Notes under the pieces: model-generated | What the model was told of the DNA's origin: nothing | Database searches by the model: none | The model's input: only the letters and a program-made list of their open reading frames with translations | Assembly: GCF_004764705.1 (NCBI RefSeq) | Contig: NZ_SHLX01000026.1 | Location: forward strand, 1 to 64,000 | DNA: 64,000 bases | Reading direction: 5' to 3' | Source: Paenibacillus cymbidii | Lineage (GTDB): Bacteria > Bacillota > Bacilli > Paenibacillales > NBRC-103111 | Shown here: positions 1 to 6,720 of the stretch, piece after piece | How the letters are laid out: the number at the start of each line of letters is the position of its first letter | Numbering within the stretch: the stretch's first letter is position 1 | Position numbers and translations under genes: made by a program

Positions 1-253
1 TCGCCTTTTTTAGGATCGCGAGTTCCTCCTGCAGATCTTGATTCTGTTTTTCCAGTTTCTTCAGCTTCTCGTGGTCCACATATAATTGGGACTTTTCACC
101 GACGTCTGTGAACTGTTTTCGCCATCCGCGAATACTACTCACAGGAATATCCAGCTCTTTGGAAACTTCGGCTGGTGTTTTCCCGGTTTCTTGCATGTGT
201 TTGATCGTTTGGCGTTTGAACTCCTCATCAAAATGTTGGCGGATATTTCCCAT
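1..253 (-). CDS. IS3-family transposase OrfA, 3' part cut by window edge
   Basis: The minus-strand ATG at 253 opens a frame beginning MGNIRQHFDEEFKRQTIKHM that stays open to the window edge (84 codons). It has the helix-turn-helix of IS3 OrfA proteins (a segment reading TPAEVSKELDIPVSSIRGW) followed by a leucine-zipper-like stretch (EKLKKLEKQNQDLQEELAIL). A GAGGTG ribosome site lies 6-7 bases before the ATG. At plus positions 5-11 the coding strand reads A AAA AAG in the zero frame, the usual -1 slippery heptamer by which IS3 elements make the OrfAB fusion. OrfA binds the element ends; OrfAB is the active DDE transposase. Confidence 0.85.
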   Translation of the reverse strand, partial: MGNIRQHFDEEFKRQTIKHMQETGKTPAEVSKELDIPVSSIRGWRKQFTDVGEKSQLYVDHEKLKKLEKQNQDLQEELAILKKA

Positions 254-330
254 GACACACCTCGACCTTTCGTTTGTTTGTATTGTATCAGGTCGCTGTT
301 ACAGTGTGTCTACTTTCTAGTCTAAATTCA
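1..330 (-). mobile_element. End of an IS3-family insertion sequence (partial)
   Basis: The first ~330 bases are visibly AT-richer than the rest of the window and carry the 5' part of an IS3-type orfA on the minus strand. Read on the minus strand, a plausible outer end begins TGAATTTAGACTAG near position 330, followed by AAAGTAGACACA, which resembles terminal repeats of IS150-like elements. The other end and the orfB transposase lie outside the window, so neither the inverted repeat nor a target duplication can be confirmed; the boundary is approximate. Confidence 0.6.
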
Positions 331-435
331 TTACTACCGAATTAACCTAAGAAATTAAATGTACTTTTGCAGTTAAGCAGCCCCAATCATCTGTTTGGGG
401 TGATTTTAAGTGCATTAATGCAGCTGGAGTAGTCT

Positions 436-504
436 GCGGGGTGCGGTTGCGGGGTGCGGTTGCGGGTTCCGGGTTCCGGGTTGCGGGGTTCCGGGTGCGG
501 TTCT
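436..504. repeat. G-rich short tandem repeat
   Basis: A 13-base unit GCGGGGTGCGGTT occurs twice head to tail (436-448, 449-461), followed by decaying heptamers of the types GGGTTCC, GGGTTGC and GGGTGCG. It lies between the IS end and the esterase terminator. No gene is visible in 331-535. The run of GGG/GGGG blocks could in principle fold into a G-quadruplex and is the kind of tract that varies in copy number. Confidence 0.65.
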
Positions 505-537
505 GCTTCCAGCTATGTCCACGAACAAAACATGCGG

Positions 538-566
538 AAAACCCCCGGGCGGTATCCCACCCGGGG
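538..566 (-). terminator. Rho-independent terminator of the esterase gene
   Basis: Read on the minus strand, CCCCGGGTGG pairs with CCGCCCGGGG (10 bp, one G-T pair) around a GATA loop and is followed by TTTT. It starts 27 bases after the esterase stop codon. Confidence 0.8.
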
Positions 567-593
567 CTTGCATGGCGCCGCAACGCGGCAACC

Positions 594-1340
594 TCATGAT
601 TTGCCGGCGAGCGGCAGCCAGTTCAGCACTTTGACGATTTGCCGGTCCCAGTAGCCCCATTCGTGCACGGCCGGCTCTTCCTCATAGTAATAGTCGAACG
701 GCAGCGTCCGCACATAGTCGCGGAACCGCACGTTGTCGGCATACAGGAAATCTTCCGTCCCGCAGCTCTGGTAAAGCTTCGGCATCGGACCGCCGGAAGC
801 GGCGACCGTCTTCGCCAGGTGGAACAAATCGTTCATGCTTCCTTCCAGTTTCTTCCTGCCCTCGACGCCATAAATGATGTCGAACTCGTAGGGAGCTTCC
901 TTCTCCCGGGTGACGATATCGAGCGCGCCGGACAAGCTTGCCGCCGCGGCAAAACGGTCGGGCCGATTGAGCGCGAATTTGAACGCGCCGTACCCGCCCA
1001 TCGACAGCCCGGCGACGAACCGGTCCTCGCGCCGCTTCGAGAGCGGGAACAATCCTTCGACAACAGCCGGCAGTTCTTCCGCTATGTACGTGTAATGCTT
1101 GTAGCCGTGTGCCATATCGGCGTAAAAGCTGCGCATGCCGAACGGCATGATCACCGCAATATTGTGCGCATCCGCGTAACGTTCGATCGACGTGCGGCGC
1201 TGCCAGATCGAATCGTCGTCCGACAGGCCGTGCAGCAAGTACAATGTCGGGAACGGTCCTTCGCCTTTGGGCACCAGCGCATGGATGGAAGCGACCATCC
1301 CGAGCGTATCGGAATTGAACCGGGCTTGCATGGAAATCAT
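594..1340 (-). CDS. Alpha/beta-hydrolase esterase (esterase D / EstA type)
   Basis: A 248-residue cytoplasmic-looking protein with no signal peptide. It carries LLHGLSDDDSIW (oxyanion region), the nucleophile elbow GLSMGGYG at about residues 115-122, a later CGTEDFLYADN segment that fits the acid residue, and HEWGYWD with the likely catalytic histidine. This is the pattern of the esterase D/putative esterase family (PF00756), which includes tributyrin esterases and S-formylglutathione hydrolases; the substrate cannot be told from sequence. AGGAGG lies five bases before the ATG. It ends at its own terminator and starts 66 bases after the liaR stop, so it could be read through from the lia operon. 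Confidence 0.85.
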   Translation of the reverse strand: MISMQARFNSDTLGMVASIHALVPKGEGPFPTLYLLHGLSDDDSIWQRRTSIERYADAHNIAVIMPFGMRSFYADMAHGYKHYTYIAEELPAVVEGLFPLSKRREDRFVAGLSMGGYGAFKFALNRPDRFAAAASLSGALDIVTREKEAPYEFDIIYGVEGRKKLEGSMNDLFHLAKTVAASGGPMPKLYQSCGTEDFLYADNVRFRDYVRTLPFDYYYEEEPAVHEWGYWDRQIVKVLNWLPLAGKS

Positions 1341-1406
1341 GGGAATCCTCCTGCTTGGGTATGAATAATCGATGCTCCTATTGTACCCGATTCCGGCCGC
1401 TTTTGC

Positions 1407-2051
1407 CTATTCCGCCAACCCGTTCTTGAACGCGTAAATCGCCGCTTGCGTACGATCCTCGACGCCAAGCTTGGCGAGAATGTTCGTCACATGGAACTTG
1501 ACCGTTTTGACGCCGATGTACAGCTCGTCCGCCACTTCCTGGTTCGAGCGGCCGCCGGCGATCAGCCGCAGCACTTCCATCTCCCGGTCCGTCAGCTCAT
1601 GATGCGGCGCGGCCGCGGGCTTCGGCTGGCGGAAGCGGTTCATGATCTTCGACGCCACCTGCGATTCGAGAATCGACTGGCCGTTGGCAGCGGCACGAAT
1701 CGCCTGGGCGATTTCGCTTGCGCGAGACGTTTTGAGCAAGTAGCTGAAGGCGCCCGCTTCGATGACGGGGTACATCTTTTCGTCGTCGAGGAAGCTGGTC
1801 AGCACGATTACTTTGCAATCCGGCAATTGGGCGAGCAGCCGGCGCGTCGTTTCGATGCCGTCCATGCCTTCCATGACGAGATCCATCAGCACAACGTCGG
1901 GCTTGTACTCCAGCGCAAGCCGGATGCCCTCCTTGCCGTTGCCGGCTTCGCCGACGACTTCGATGCCGTCTTCGGTGCCGAGCACGGCGGCAAGGCCGAT
2001 GCGCACCATTTCGTGATCGTCGACGAGCAGCACTTTAATCGGGTTGTCCAT
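1407..2051 (-). CDS. liaR: LiaR-type NarL/LuxR response regulator
   Basis: 214 residues. The N-terminal receiver domain has the acidic pair (LLVDDHEMVR), the phosphoacceptor in VVLMDLVMEGMDG (about Asp 55) and the conserved lysine in YLLKTSR. The C-terminal LuxR helix-turn-helix reads TDREMEVLRLIAGGRSNQEV and VKTVKFHVTNILAKLGV. It is the partner of the adjacent LiaS-type kinase, with which it overlaps by 17 bases, implying translational coupling. In Bacillus, LiaR is phosphorylated on cell-envelope stress and activates liaI-liaH; here it is the last gene of an operon that also holds its likely targets, so autoregulation is expected (inference). Confidence 0.92.
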   Translation of the reverse strand: MDNPIKVLLVDDHEMVRIGLAAVLGTEDGIEVVGEAGNGKEGIRLALEYKPDVVLMDLVMEGMDGIETTRRLLAQLPDCKVIVLTSFLDDEKMYPVIEAGAFSYLLKTSRASEIAQAIRAAANGQSILESQVASKIMNRFRQPKPAAAPHHELTDREMEVLRLIAGGRSNQEVADELYIGVKTVKFHVTNILAKLGVEDRTQAAIYAFKNGLAE

Positions 2052-3117
2052 CGTTTGCTTCTCCTCCTCCTTCGCCCAGGGCGACCGCCGCCATGACCGG
2101 GACGCGAATATCGATGCGGGTTCCTTTGCCGGGGGCGGTAATGATGTTCAGCGAACCGCCGATTTCGTTCACGCGCTCCTTCATCGACAGCAGCCCGTAC
2201 GAGGCGTGCTTCTGCGCGTCCATTTCGAAGCCGATGCCGTTGTCGCGAATCGTCAGCCGGATCGTTTCCGTCGGCCGCTGCAGCCGGATTTCCATCTTCG
2301 ACGCTTTGGCGTGCCGCAGCGTATTGGACAATGCCTCCTGCACGATGCGAAACAGGTGATCTTCGATCCCTTTGGACAACTGAATGTCCTCGTCCATGTC
2401 GAAGGCGATGTCCATCGGCACCTTCGCCTGCAGCTCCAGCAGCAGCTCGCGCAGCCCTTGCGAAAGCCGTTTGCCTTCGAGGTGCACCGGGCGCAAGTGC
2501 AGCAGCAGCGCACGCATCTCCGATTGCGCGACGGACGACATTTCCTCGATCAGGTAAATTTGCCGCTTCGCTTTCTCGAAATCTTTGTCCAGCGTGCGGC
2601 CAACCGCCGTCGCCGTCATCGAAATCGCAAACAACTGCTGGCTGACGGCGTCGTGCAAGTCGCGGGCCAGCCGCTGGCGCTCTTCGACGACGGCCGTCAG
2701 CCGAGCCTTTTCGGTCAGCTGCGCATTGTTCGTGGACAGCCGCTGCAGCGACGATACTTGTTCTTCCCATTTCTTCGTTATCCGGTTCAACTGCTCGCCG
2801 AGGCGGGCGATTTCGTCTTCACCGAGCGGCGGCACCGTACGCGCGAAGCTGCCTTTCTCGAGAAACAGCATCGTCTCGCGCAGTTGCTCGAGCCGGCTGT
2901 TGATCCGGCTGCCGCTCCAGTACCCGAACGCCGCGCACAACACGACTACGACGCCGATCAGCAGCAGGCTGACGCCGACGCCGGCGCTCCATGACGGGAA
3001 CGGACGAATGTAGTCGTAAAAATTCAACGTATAAATGATCGCCGCGAACAGCAACAGTCCGAGCACAATCGCTTCGCCCGTGCTTCGCCAGATCATGCTG
3101 GTCAGCCGTTTGCCCAC
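2035..3117 (-). CDS. liaS: LiaS-type sensor histidine kinase
   Basis: 360 residues with a GTG start preceded by GGGGAGG. Two membrane segments near residues 15-33 and 44-66 enclose a very short outer loop, as in intramembrane-sensing kinases. A HAMP-like linker follows, then the HisKA_3 box RLARDLHDAVSQQLF with the phosphorylated histidine at about residue 155, and an HATPase domain with IVQEALSNTLRHAKAS, IRDNGIGF and a G-rich lid. This is the LiaS/VraS/YvqE family, which acts with LiaF as repressor and LiaR as regulator. It lies 24 bases downstream of liaF and overlaps liaR. Confidence 0.92.
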   Translation of the reverse strand: MGKRLTSMIWRSTGEAIVLGLLLFAAIIYTLNFYDYIRPFPSWSAGVGVSLLLIGVVVVLCAAFGYWSGSRINSRLEQLRETMLFLEKGSFARTVPPLGEDEIARLGEQLNRITKKWEEQVSSLQRLSTNNAQLTEKARLTAVVEERQRLARDLHDAVSQQLFAISMTATAVGRTLDKDFEKAKRQIYLIEEMSSVAQSEMRALLLHLRPVHLEGKRLSQGLRELLLELQAKVPMDIAFDMDEDIQLSKGIEDHLFRIVQEALSNTLRHAKASKMEIRLQRPTETIRLTIRDNGIGFEMDAQKHASYGLLSMKERVNEIGGSLNIITAPGKGTRIDIRVPVMAAVALGEGGGEANDGQPD

Positions 3118-3141
3118 GATGGTTGTTCCTCCCCGCGCCGG

Positions 3142-3804
3142 TTACACGACGGTAATGTCAACATCTCCTACGACGTAGGAAATGATCAGTTTCACTTTTG
3201 TATCGCTGGTCTCGAAGCCGGGCGATTGCCAGACGATTTTGTTGATCATGCCGGTCTCGCGCCTGTCTTCCACATCGAGCTGGCCGAACAGCACCGAGCT
3301 TTCAACCGCGATGCCCAGCTCCTCGGGTACAATCAGGTCGATGTTGCCGACGATGCCTTGCAGCATGATCGTCGTTTCCTTGTTTTCGATGATGGCCAGC
3401 GACAGGTCCATATGCACCTCGCCGACCACGAACCAGAGGCTCATGTCGCGCATAACCCACGGCGAGTCGTCCCAGCGAATGTTTTCGAGCAGCTTCTGTT
3501 TCTGGATGTACCGGTCGTTTTTGTGCATTTGTTTCGATTTGATGTAAAAGAAGCCGAGCGAAATGAGGATGAGCGATAAAATGAGCAGCAAATGATGGCC
3601 GAGCAGCACCAAAATGCCGACCACGAGCAGGAACAGCCCTTTTTTCCGGAACCCGTATGCATAAAACACGTACAACCCGAGCAGTACAAGCAAGACGGCC
3701 ATCAGCGTCGCAAGGCCGAGGAGCTTGAACAGCAGCAAATACACGCCGGCGCCGATCAGAATCGCATAGGTGCCGCGGTGACGGTTTTGTTTGGAATTGT
3801 CCAT
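3142..3804 (-). CDS. liaF: LiaF-type negative regulator, membrane protein
   Basis: The in-frame ATG at 3804 (MDNSKQNRHRG) is preceded by AGAGGGGGCGAG, so it is preferred over a start 16 codons upstream that has no ribosome site; length 220 residues. The N-terminal half holds four closely spaced hydrophobic segments (LiaF transmembrane domain), followed by a soluble beta-rich C-terminal domain (cell-wall-active antibiotics response domain) with repeated 'VVGEVHMDLSLA'-like strands. In Bacillus LiaF keeps LiaS in its inactive state. It sits directly upstream of liaS in the canonical liaF-liaS-liaR order. Confidence 0.88.
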   Translation of the reverse strand: MDNSKQNRHRGTYAILIGAGVYLLLFKLLGLATLMAVLLVLLGLYVFYAYGFRKKGLFLLVVGILVLLGHHLLLILSLILISLGFFYIKSKQMHKNDRYIQKQKLLENIRWDDSPWVMRDMSLWFVVGEVHMDLSLAIIENKETTIMLQGIVGNIDLIVPEELGIAVESSVLFGQLDVEDRRETGMINKIVWQSPGFETSDTKVKLIISYVVGDVDITVV

Positions 3805-3924
3805 GCTGCTCGCCCCCTCTCCCGCTGTGCCGGTCGCAGATCGAAAAGCCATACGGGCGTAATCACCCTATGGCTTTTCCCACAATAGCATATCACACAT
3901 GGCTTTCTTGCTTCAAAGCTAATT

Positions 3925-4674
3925 TTACGCCTCGTTCTGCGCTTCGCCTTGCGGCGCTTCCGCCGCCGGTGCTGCCGCGGCCGGCTGTGATATGCCCAGC
4001 TTGTTCTTCAGCAGGCGCAGCTGTTCGCCCACTTTGTCCTGCTTCGCCTGATCGGCCGCCGATGTCGGCGATACCGCTCCGGCAAGGCCCGTTCCCGGAA
4101 TATAAGGACGACGGCTTACTTCGGCTTCGACTTCCATTTGAATGATTTTTTCTTCCATCCGGTGGAAGCCGCGGACGGCGCTGCCGCCTTCGATGACATT
4201 GACCGACGTAACTTGCGCCATTTGCTTCTTCGCTTTGGCCAGTTGGGCGCGGGATACGAGTTCGCTCCGCTTGTTGCGCAGCTTGTAGAACTCGTCTTTC
4301 ATGCCGTGCAGTTGGGCAACCAATTCTTCGGCCTGCGCCTTGGCGCTTGCGTGCAGCTCCGTGTATTCGGCGATACGGCCGTCGTAGTACAGCTTCTCTT
4401 CCAGCGCCTGGCGAGCCGCCGCTTCCTGGCCGGCGCGCAGCGCGTTCGCCGCTTGCTCCTCGCGGGTTGCGGCGATGCGGATCGCTTCGCGCAGCCGCTC
4501 CTCCAGCTTGCGTTCGCTGGCGATTTGGCGGGCTACCGTTACCTCCGCCCGGGCGATTTCCTCTTCCATGTCGCGGATGTACTGGTTGAGCATAATGATC
4601 GGATCTTCCACCTTGTCAAGCACCTCGTGGATCGATGCCTTCGTCATATCTTTGATGCGTGTGAATACTCCCAT
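3925..4674 (-). CDS. PspA/IM30/LiaH family membrane-stress protein (paralogue 1)
   Basis: 249 residues, almost entirely alpha-helical coiled coil rich in Glu, Arg, Gln and Ala. It begins MGVFTRIKDMTKASIHEVLD with the amphipathic N-terminal helix and the EDPIIMLNQYIRDME signature of PspA/IM30. The C-terminal ~40 residues are an Ala/Pro-rich tail. PspA-family proteins bind stressed membranes and oligomerise into scaffolds; LiaH is the Bacillus representative. Its ATG lies one base after the pspC stop, so the two are co-translated. A second paralogue lies two genes upstream. Confidence 0.9.
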   Translation of the reverse strand: MGVFTRIKDMTKASIHEVLDKVEDPIIMLNQYIRDMEEEIARAEVTVARQIASERKLEERLREAIRIAATREEQAANALRAGQEAAARQALEEKLYYDGRIAEYTELHASAKAQAEELVAQLHGMKDEFYKLRNKRSELVSRAQLAKAKKQMAQVTSVNVIEGGSAVRGFHRMEEKIIQMEVEAEVSRRPYIPGTGLAGAVSPTSAADQAKQDKVGEQLRLLKNKLGISQPAAAAPAAEAPQGEAQNEA

Positions 4675-4675
4675 T

Positions 4676-5101
4676 TTATTCGTCTCCCTTCTCGTATTTG
4701 GCCAATTTGGCGCGAAGTTCTTCCAGTTCTTTCTGCATCGCTTTCTTCTCGATGTCTTTCATCATCTCGTCGATCGGATGATGGGCGGCCGGCGCCGGCG
4801 CTTGCGGACGCTGCGGTGCCGGGCCGTACATGCTGCCGGCGCTGCCGCGGAATCCCGGCGACGGCGGCGTTGACGGCGGAGGCGGCATGTGGCCGTACAT
4901 CGCGAACCCGTCGTAGCCCGGTTCTTTCGGAATGACCATGCTGGCGACAATGTAAATCAGGATAACCGAACCGCCGGTAAAAACAGTTACGATGACGACG
5001 ACCAGCCGCAGCAGCGTGGCGTCGAGATTCAGCATTTCCGCCAGTCCGCCGCACAGGCCAAACAGCTTCTTGTCTCGGCTCGAGCGGTACAGCTTTGTCA
5101 T
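4676..5101 (-). CDS. PspC-domain membrane protein
   Basis: The PspC domain is at residues 1-60: TKLYRSSRDKKLFGLCGGLA, followed by a membrane segment (LVVVIVTVFTGGSVILIYIVAS). A Pro/Ser/Gly-rich linker and a short C-terminal coiled coil (MMKDIEKKAMQKELEELRAK) follow. The ATG at 5101 is chosen because it forms an ATGA overlap with the upstream pspA paralogue; a TTG four codons earlier is possible. About 141 residues. PspC proteins recruit or respond to PspA at the membrane. It occupies the place that LiaG has in the Bacillus subtilis operon. The C-terminal coil may contact the PspA proteins (inference). Confidence 0.85.
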   Translation of the reverse strand: MTKLYRSSRDKKLFGLCGGLAEMLNLDATLLRLVVVIVTVFTGGSVILIYIVASMVIPKEPGYDGFAMYGHMPPPPSTPPSPGFRGSAGSMYGPAPQRPQAPAPAAHHPIDEMMKDIEKKAMQKELEELRAKLAKYEKGDE

Positions 5102-5781
5102 CGGTTCGTCCAACCTTCCTGCTCCAGTTTGCGACGCAGCTTGCCGAGTTCGGTGTCGAGCGCCTGCTGAATTGTGCTGCCGGCGTGATACAGCGCCTCC
5201 CGACCGAACATCCGCACGTCGCGGAGCGATCTTGCTTCAGCTTCCATATCGGATACGCGTTCTTCGAGCCGCCCGAACATGCGCGGATTGTGACGGCCTG
5301 CGTTCGTCATGTTCAAATGCTCGTTCATCCGCTGCTGCAGCCGGACAGTCTCCATCCGCGCCATGTAATACTGGCGTTTCGCCGCGACTTCGTCGAAGTC
5401 GCTCTTGAGCTGCCGCAGTTGGTCCTCAAGCTCGATGATCGACTGCTTGCTTTGCTCGTACAGCTCGCGGTATTGCGCGCTCTTCTCCTCGTGCAGCAGC
5501 TTCTCCTGCAGCGCCAGCCGCGCCACTTCGTCTTCGCCCGCCTTGAGCGCGGTGATCGCTTGCTGCTCGCGTTTCTCCTTGTACTGCTCGGCGGATAAGT
5601 ATTGTTGGCGCAGCGACTGCGCGTGGCTCATGCACTGGGCGTACAGTCGTTCGGTTTGGCCGATCTGCTCCCGCTGGTCGTGCAGGAAGCGGTCGATCAT
5701 GCGAACCGGGTCTTCCGCTTGCTCCAGCTTGTCGTTGATAGTCGCGACCGTCATGTCGCGCACTCTTCTTGCGATGCTCAT
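5098..5781 (-). CDS. PspA/IM30/LiaH family protein (paralogue 2)
   Basis: 227 residues from the ATG at 5781 (MSIARRVRDMTVATINDKLE), chosen because GGAGG sits eight bases upstream; an ATG five codons earlier lacks a site. Like its neighbour it has the N-terminal amphipathic helix, then QAEDPVRMIDRFLHDQREQI and a long coiled coil. It differs clearly in sequence from the 3925-4674 protein and lacks its Ala/Pro tail, so this is an old duplication or a specialised pair rather than a recent copy. Its stop overlaps the PspC start. Expected to act on the inner face of the membrane. Confidence 0.88.
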   Translation of the reverse strand: MSIARRVRDMTVATINDKLEQAEDPVRMIDRFLHDQREQIGQTERLYAQCMSHAQSLRQQYLSAEQYKEKREQQAITALKAGEDEVARLALQEKLLHEEKSAQYRELYEQSKQSIIELEDQLRQLKSDFDEVAAKRQYYMARMETVRLQQRMNEHLNMTNAGRHNPRMFGRLEERVSDMEAEARSLRDVRMFGREALYHAGSTIQQALDTELGKLRRKLEQEGWTNR

Positions 5782-5844
5782 TCGCGTTTCCTCCATTCGT
5801 CTTCATGGTTGCCGGTGTGGCTGCGGTTGCTTGCGCCGTCCGCT

Positions 5845-6138
5845 TCAGGCGGATTTGTTTCTCAGCATCGAAAATCCGAATACGATCAGCCCGATGGCGA
5901 TTGCGATGCCGATCAGACTCGACAGCTTGCCGAGCAGCAAAACCGCGCCGAGCACGATCAGCACCCATCCGATCAGCGACTTGCCGTTTTTGACGCCGAT
6001 ATAACCGAACCCGATAAGTGCGATCGGGATAATGTAGGCGAACAGGCCGCCGAAGTGGATGCCGATCTTGCTGAGCAGCATGAGCGCGCCGAACGCGATC
6101 AGCAGCAGCGCGAAGCCGGTCCCTTTGTTCAGTTTCAT
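5845..6138 (-). CDS. Small four-helix membrane protein, LiaI / LiaF-TM type
   Basis: 97 residues made of four hydrophobic segments separated by short turns, beginning MKLNKGTGFALLLIAFGALM and ending in a basic tail (MLRNKSA). The layout matches the transmembrane domain of LiaF and the small LiaI-like proteins that open lia operons; in Bacillus LiaI anchors LiaH to the membrane. It is the first gene of the seven-gene operon, with an AAGGCGGTGA ribosome site. A membrane anchor for one or both PspA proteins is the likely role (inference from position). Confidence 0.78.
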   Translation of the reverse strand: MKLNKGTGFALLLIAFGALMLLSKIGIHFGGLFAYIIPIALIGFGYIGVKNGKSLIGWVLIVLGAVLLLGKLSSLIGIAIAIGLIVFGFSMLRNKSA

Positions 6139-6181
6139 ATTATCACCGCCTTTCGGTTGTTTCTCTCGCTTTCATGTCTTT

Positions 6182-6210
6182 ATTCTAGGCGAATCCGGAT
6201 TCCGGCAAAA
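6182..6210 (-). promoter_or_regulatory. Candidate promoter of the lia/psp operon with a palindrome in the spacer
   Basis: On the minus strand TAGAAT (6182-6187) is a good -10 element 43 bases upstream of the first lia gene. The -35 region (TTTTGCC, 6204-6210) is weak. The perfect 12-base palindrome GAATCCGGATTC (6191-6202) fills the spacer. A weak -35 with a spacer operator is what one expects for an activator-dependent or repressed stress promoter; that it binds LiaR is inference. Confidence 0.4.
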
Positions 6211-6452
6211 CGGACCTGCGATGGTTTTTGCGACTGGACCAAGGTCGGGGAGGCGTTCGGTCCGAAGGGGCAATTCCGGCTCAGACCATACGCGGCGCGG
6301 GAAGTGGGGAAACTGCAAGCGCTCCGCCACCCTCGCTTCTCCGCTCCAGTTAGACCATCGCAAAGCAGACACGTTGCCCAAAGCGCAGTATTCTCCCCTT
6401 CGCCAACTAACTAATTTGCTTTTTGTACCTCTCCTCCAATGTAGCCTCTTGT

Positions 6453-6650
6453 AAAATAGGCCATATTTTATTGCCTATTTCGCCAGAAACGGGTCATCTC
6501 GCAAAAATAGCCAGCGAAATCACTGGCTATTTCATCTAAAAGGCCCGATTTGGGGGCCTGACCGAGCGAATAAGCCATGTTTTCACTGGCTATTTCCTCC
6601 GAGGCACCTCAAATTGGGCAAATAAGCCATTTTTCATCGGCTATTTTCGC
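6453..6650. repeat. Four-hairpin intergenic repeat, copy A
   Basis: Four inverted repeats in series: 6454-6480 (arms AAATAGGC/GCCTATTT), 6505-6532 (AAATAGCCAG/CTGGCTATTT), 6568-6595 (AATAAGCCA/TGGCTATT type) and 6620-6650 (AAATAAGCC/GGCTATTT type). An extra small hairpin, AGGCCC...GGGCCT, lies at 6541-6559. It lies 3' of the Eis-like gene (minus strand) and upstream of the lia promoter. The same four-unit array is found at 25085, 53201 and 59394. No protein-coding gene is visible in the 6211-6720 gap. Confidence 0.85.
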
Positions 6651-6720
6651 TGCAAATCCAGATGCGACAACAAAAAGCGGCCGCCGCCGATTAACCGGCA
6701 GCAACCGCCCTGTTCCCGCA

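Noticed and set aside
6453..6650. The hairpin repeats as ordinary terminators
   Set aside because: U-runs belong to the stem arms, four hairpins in series are more than a terminator needs, and copies lie up to 76 bases beyond stop codons in both orientations. A terminator effect is still possible but does not explain the structure.
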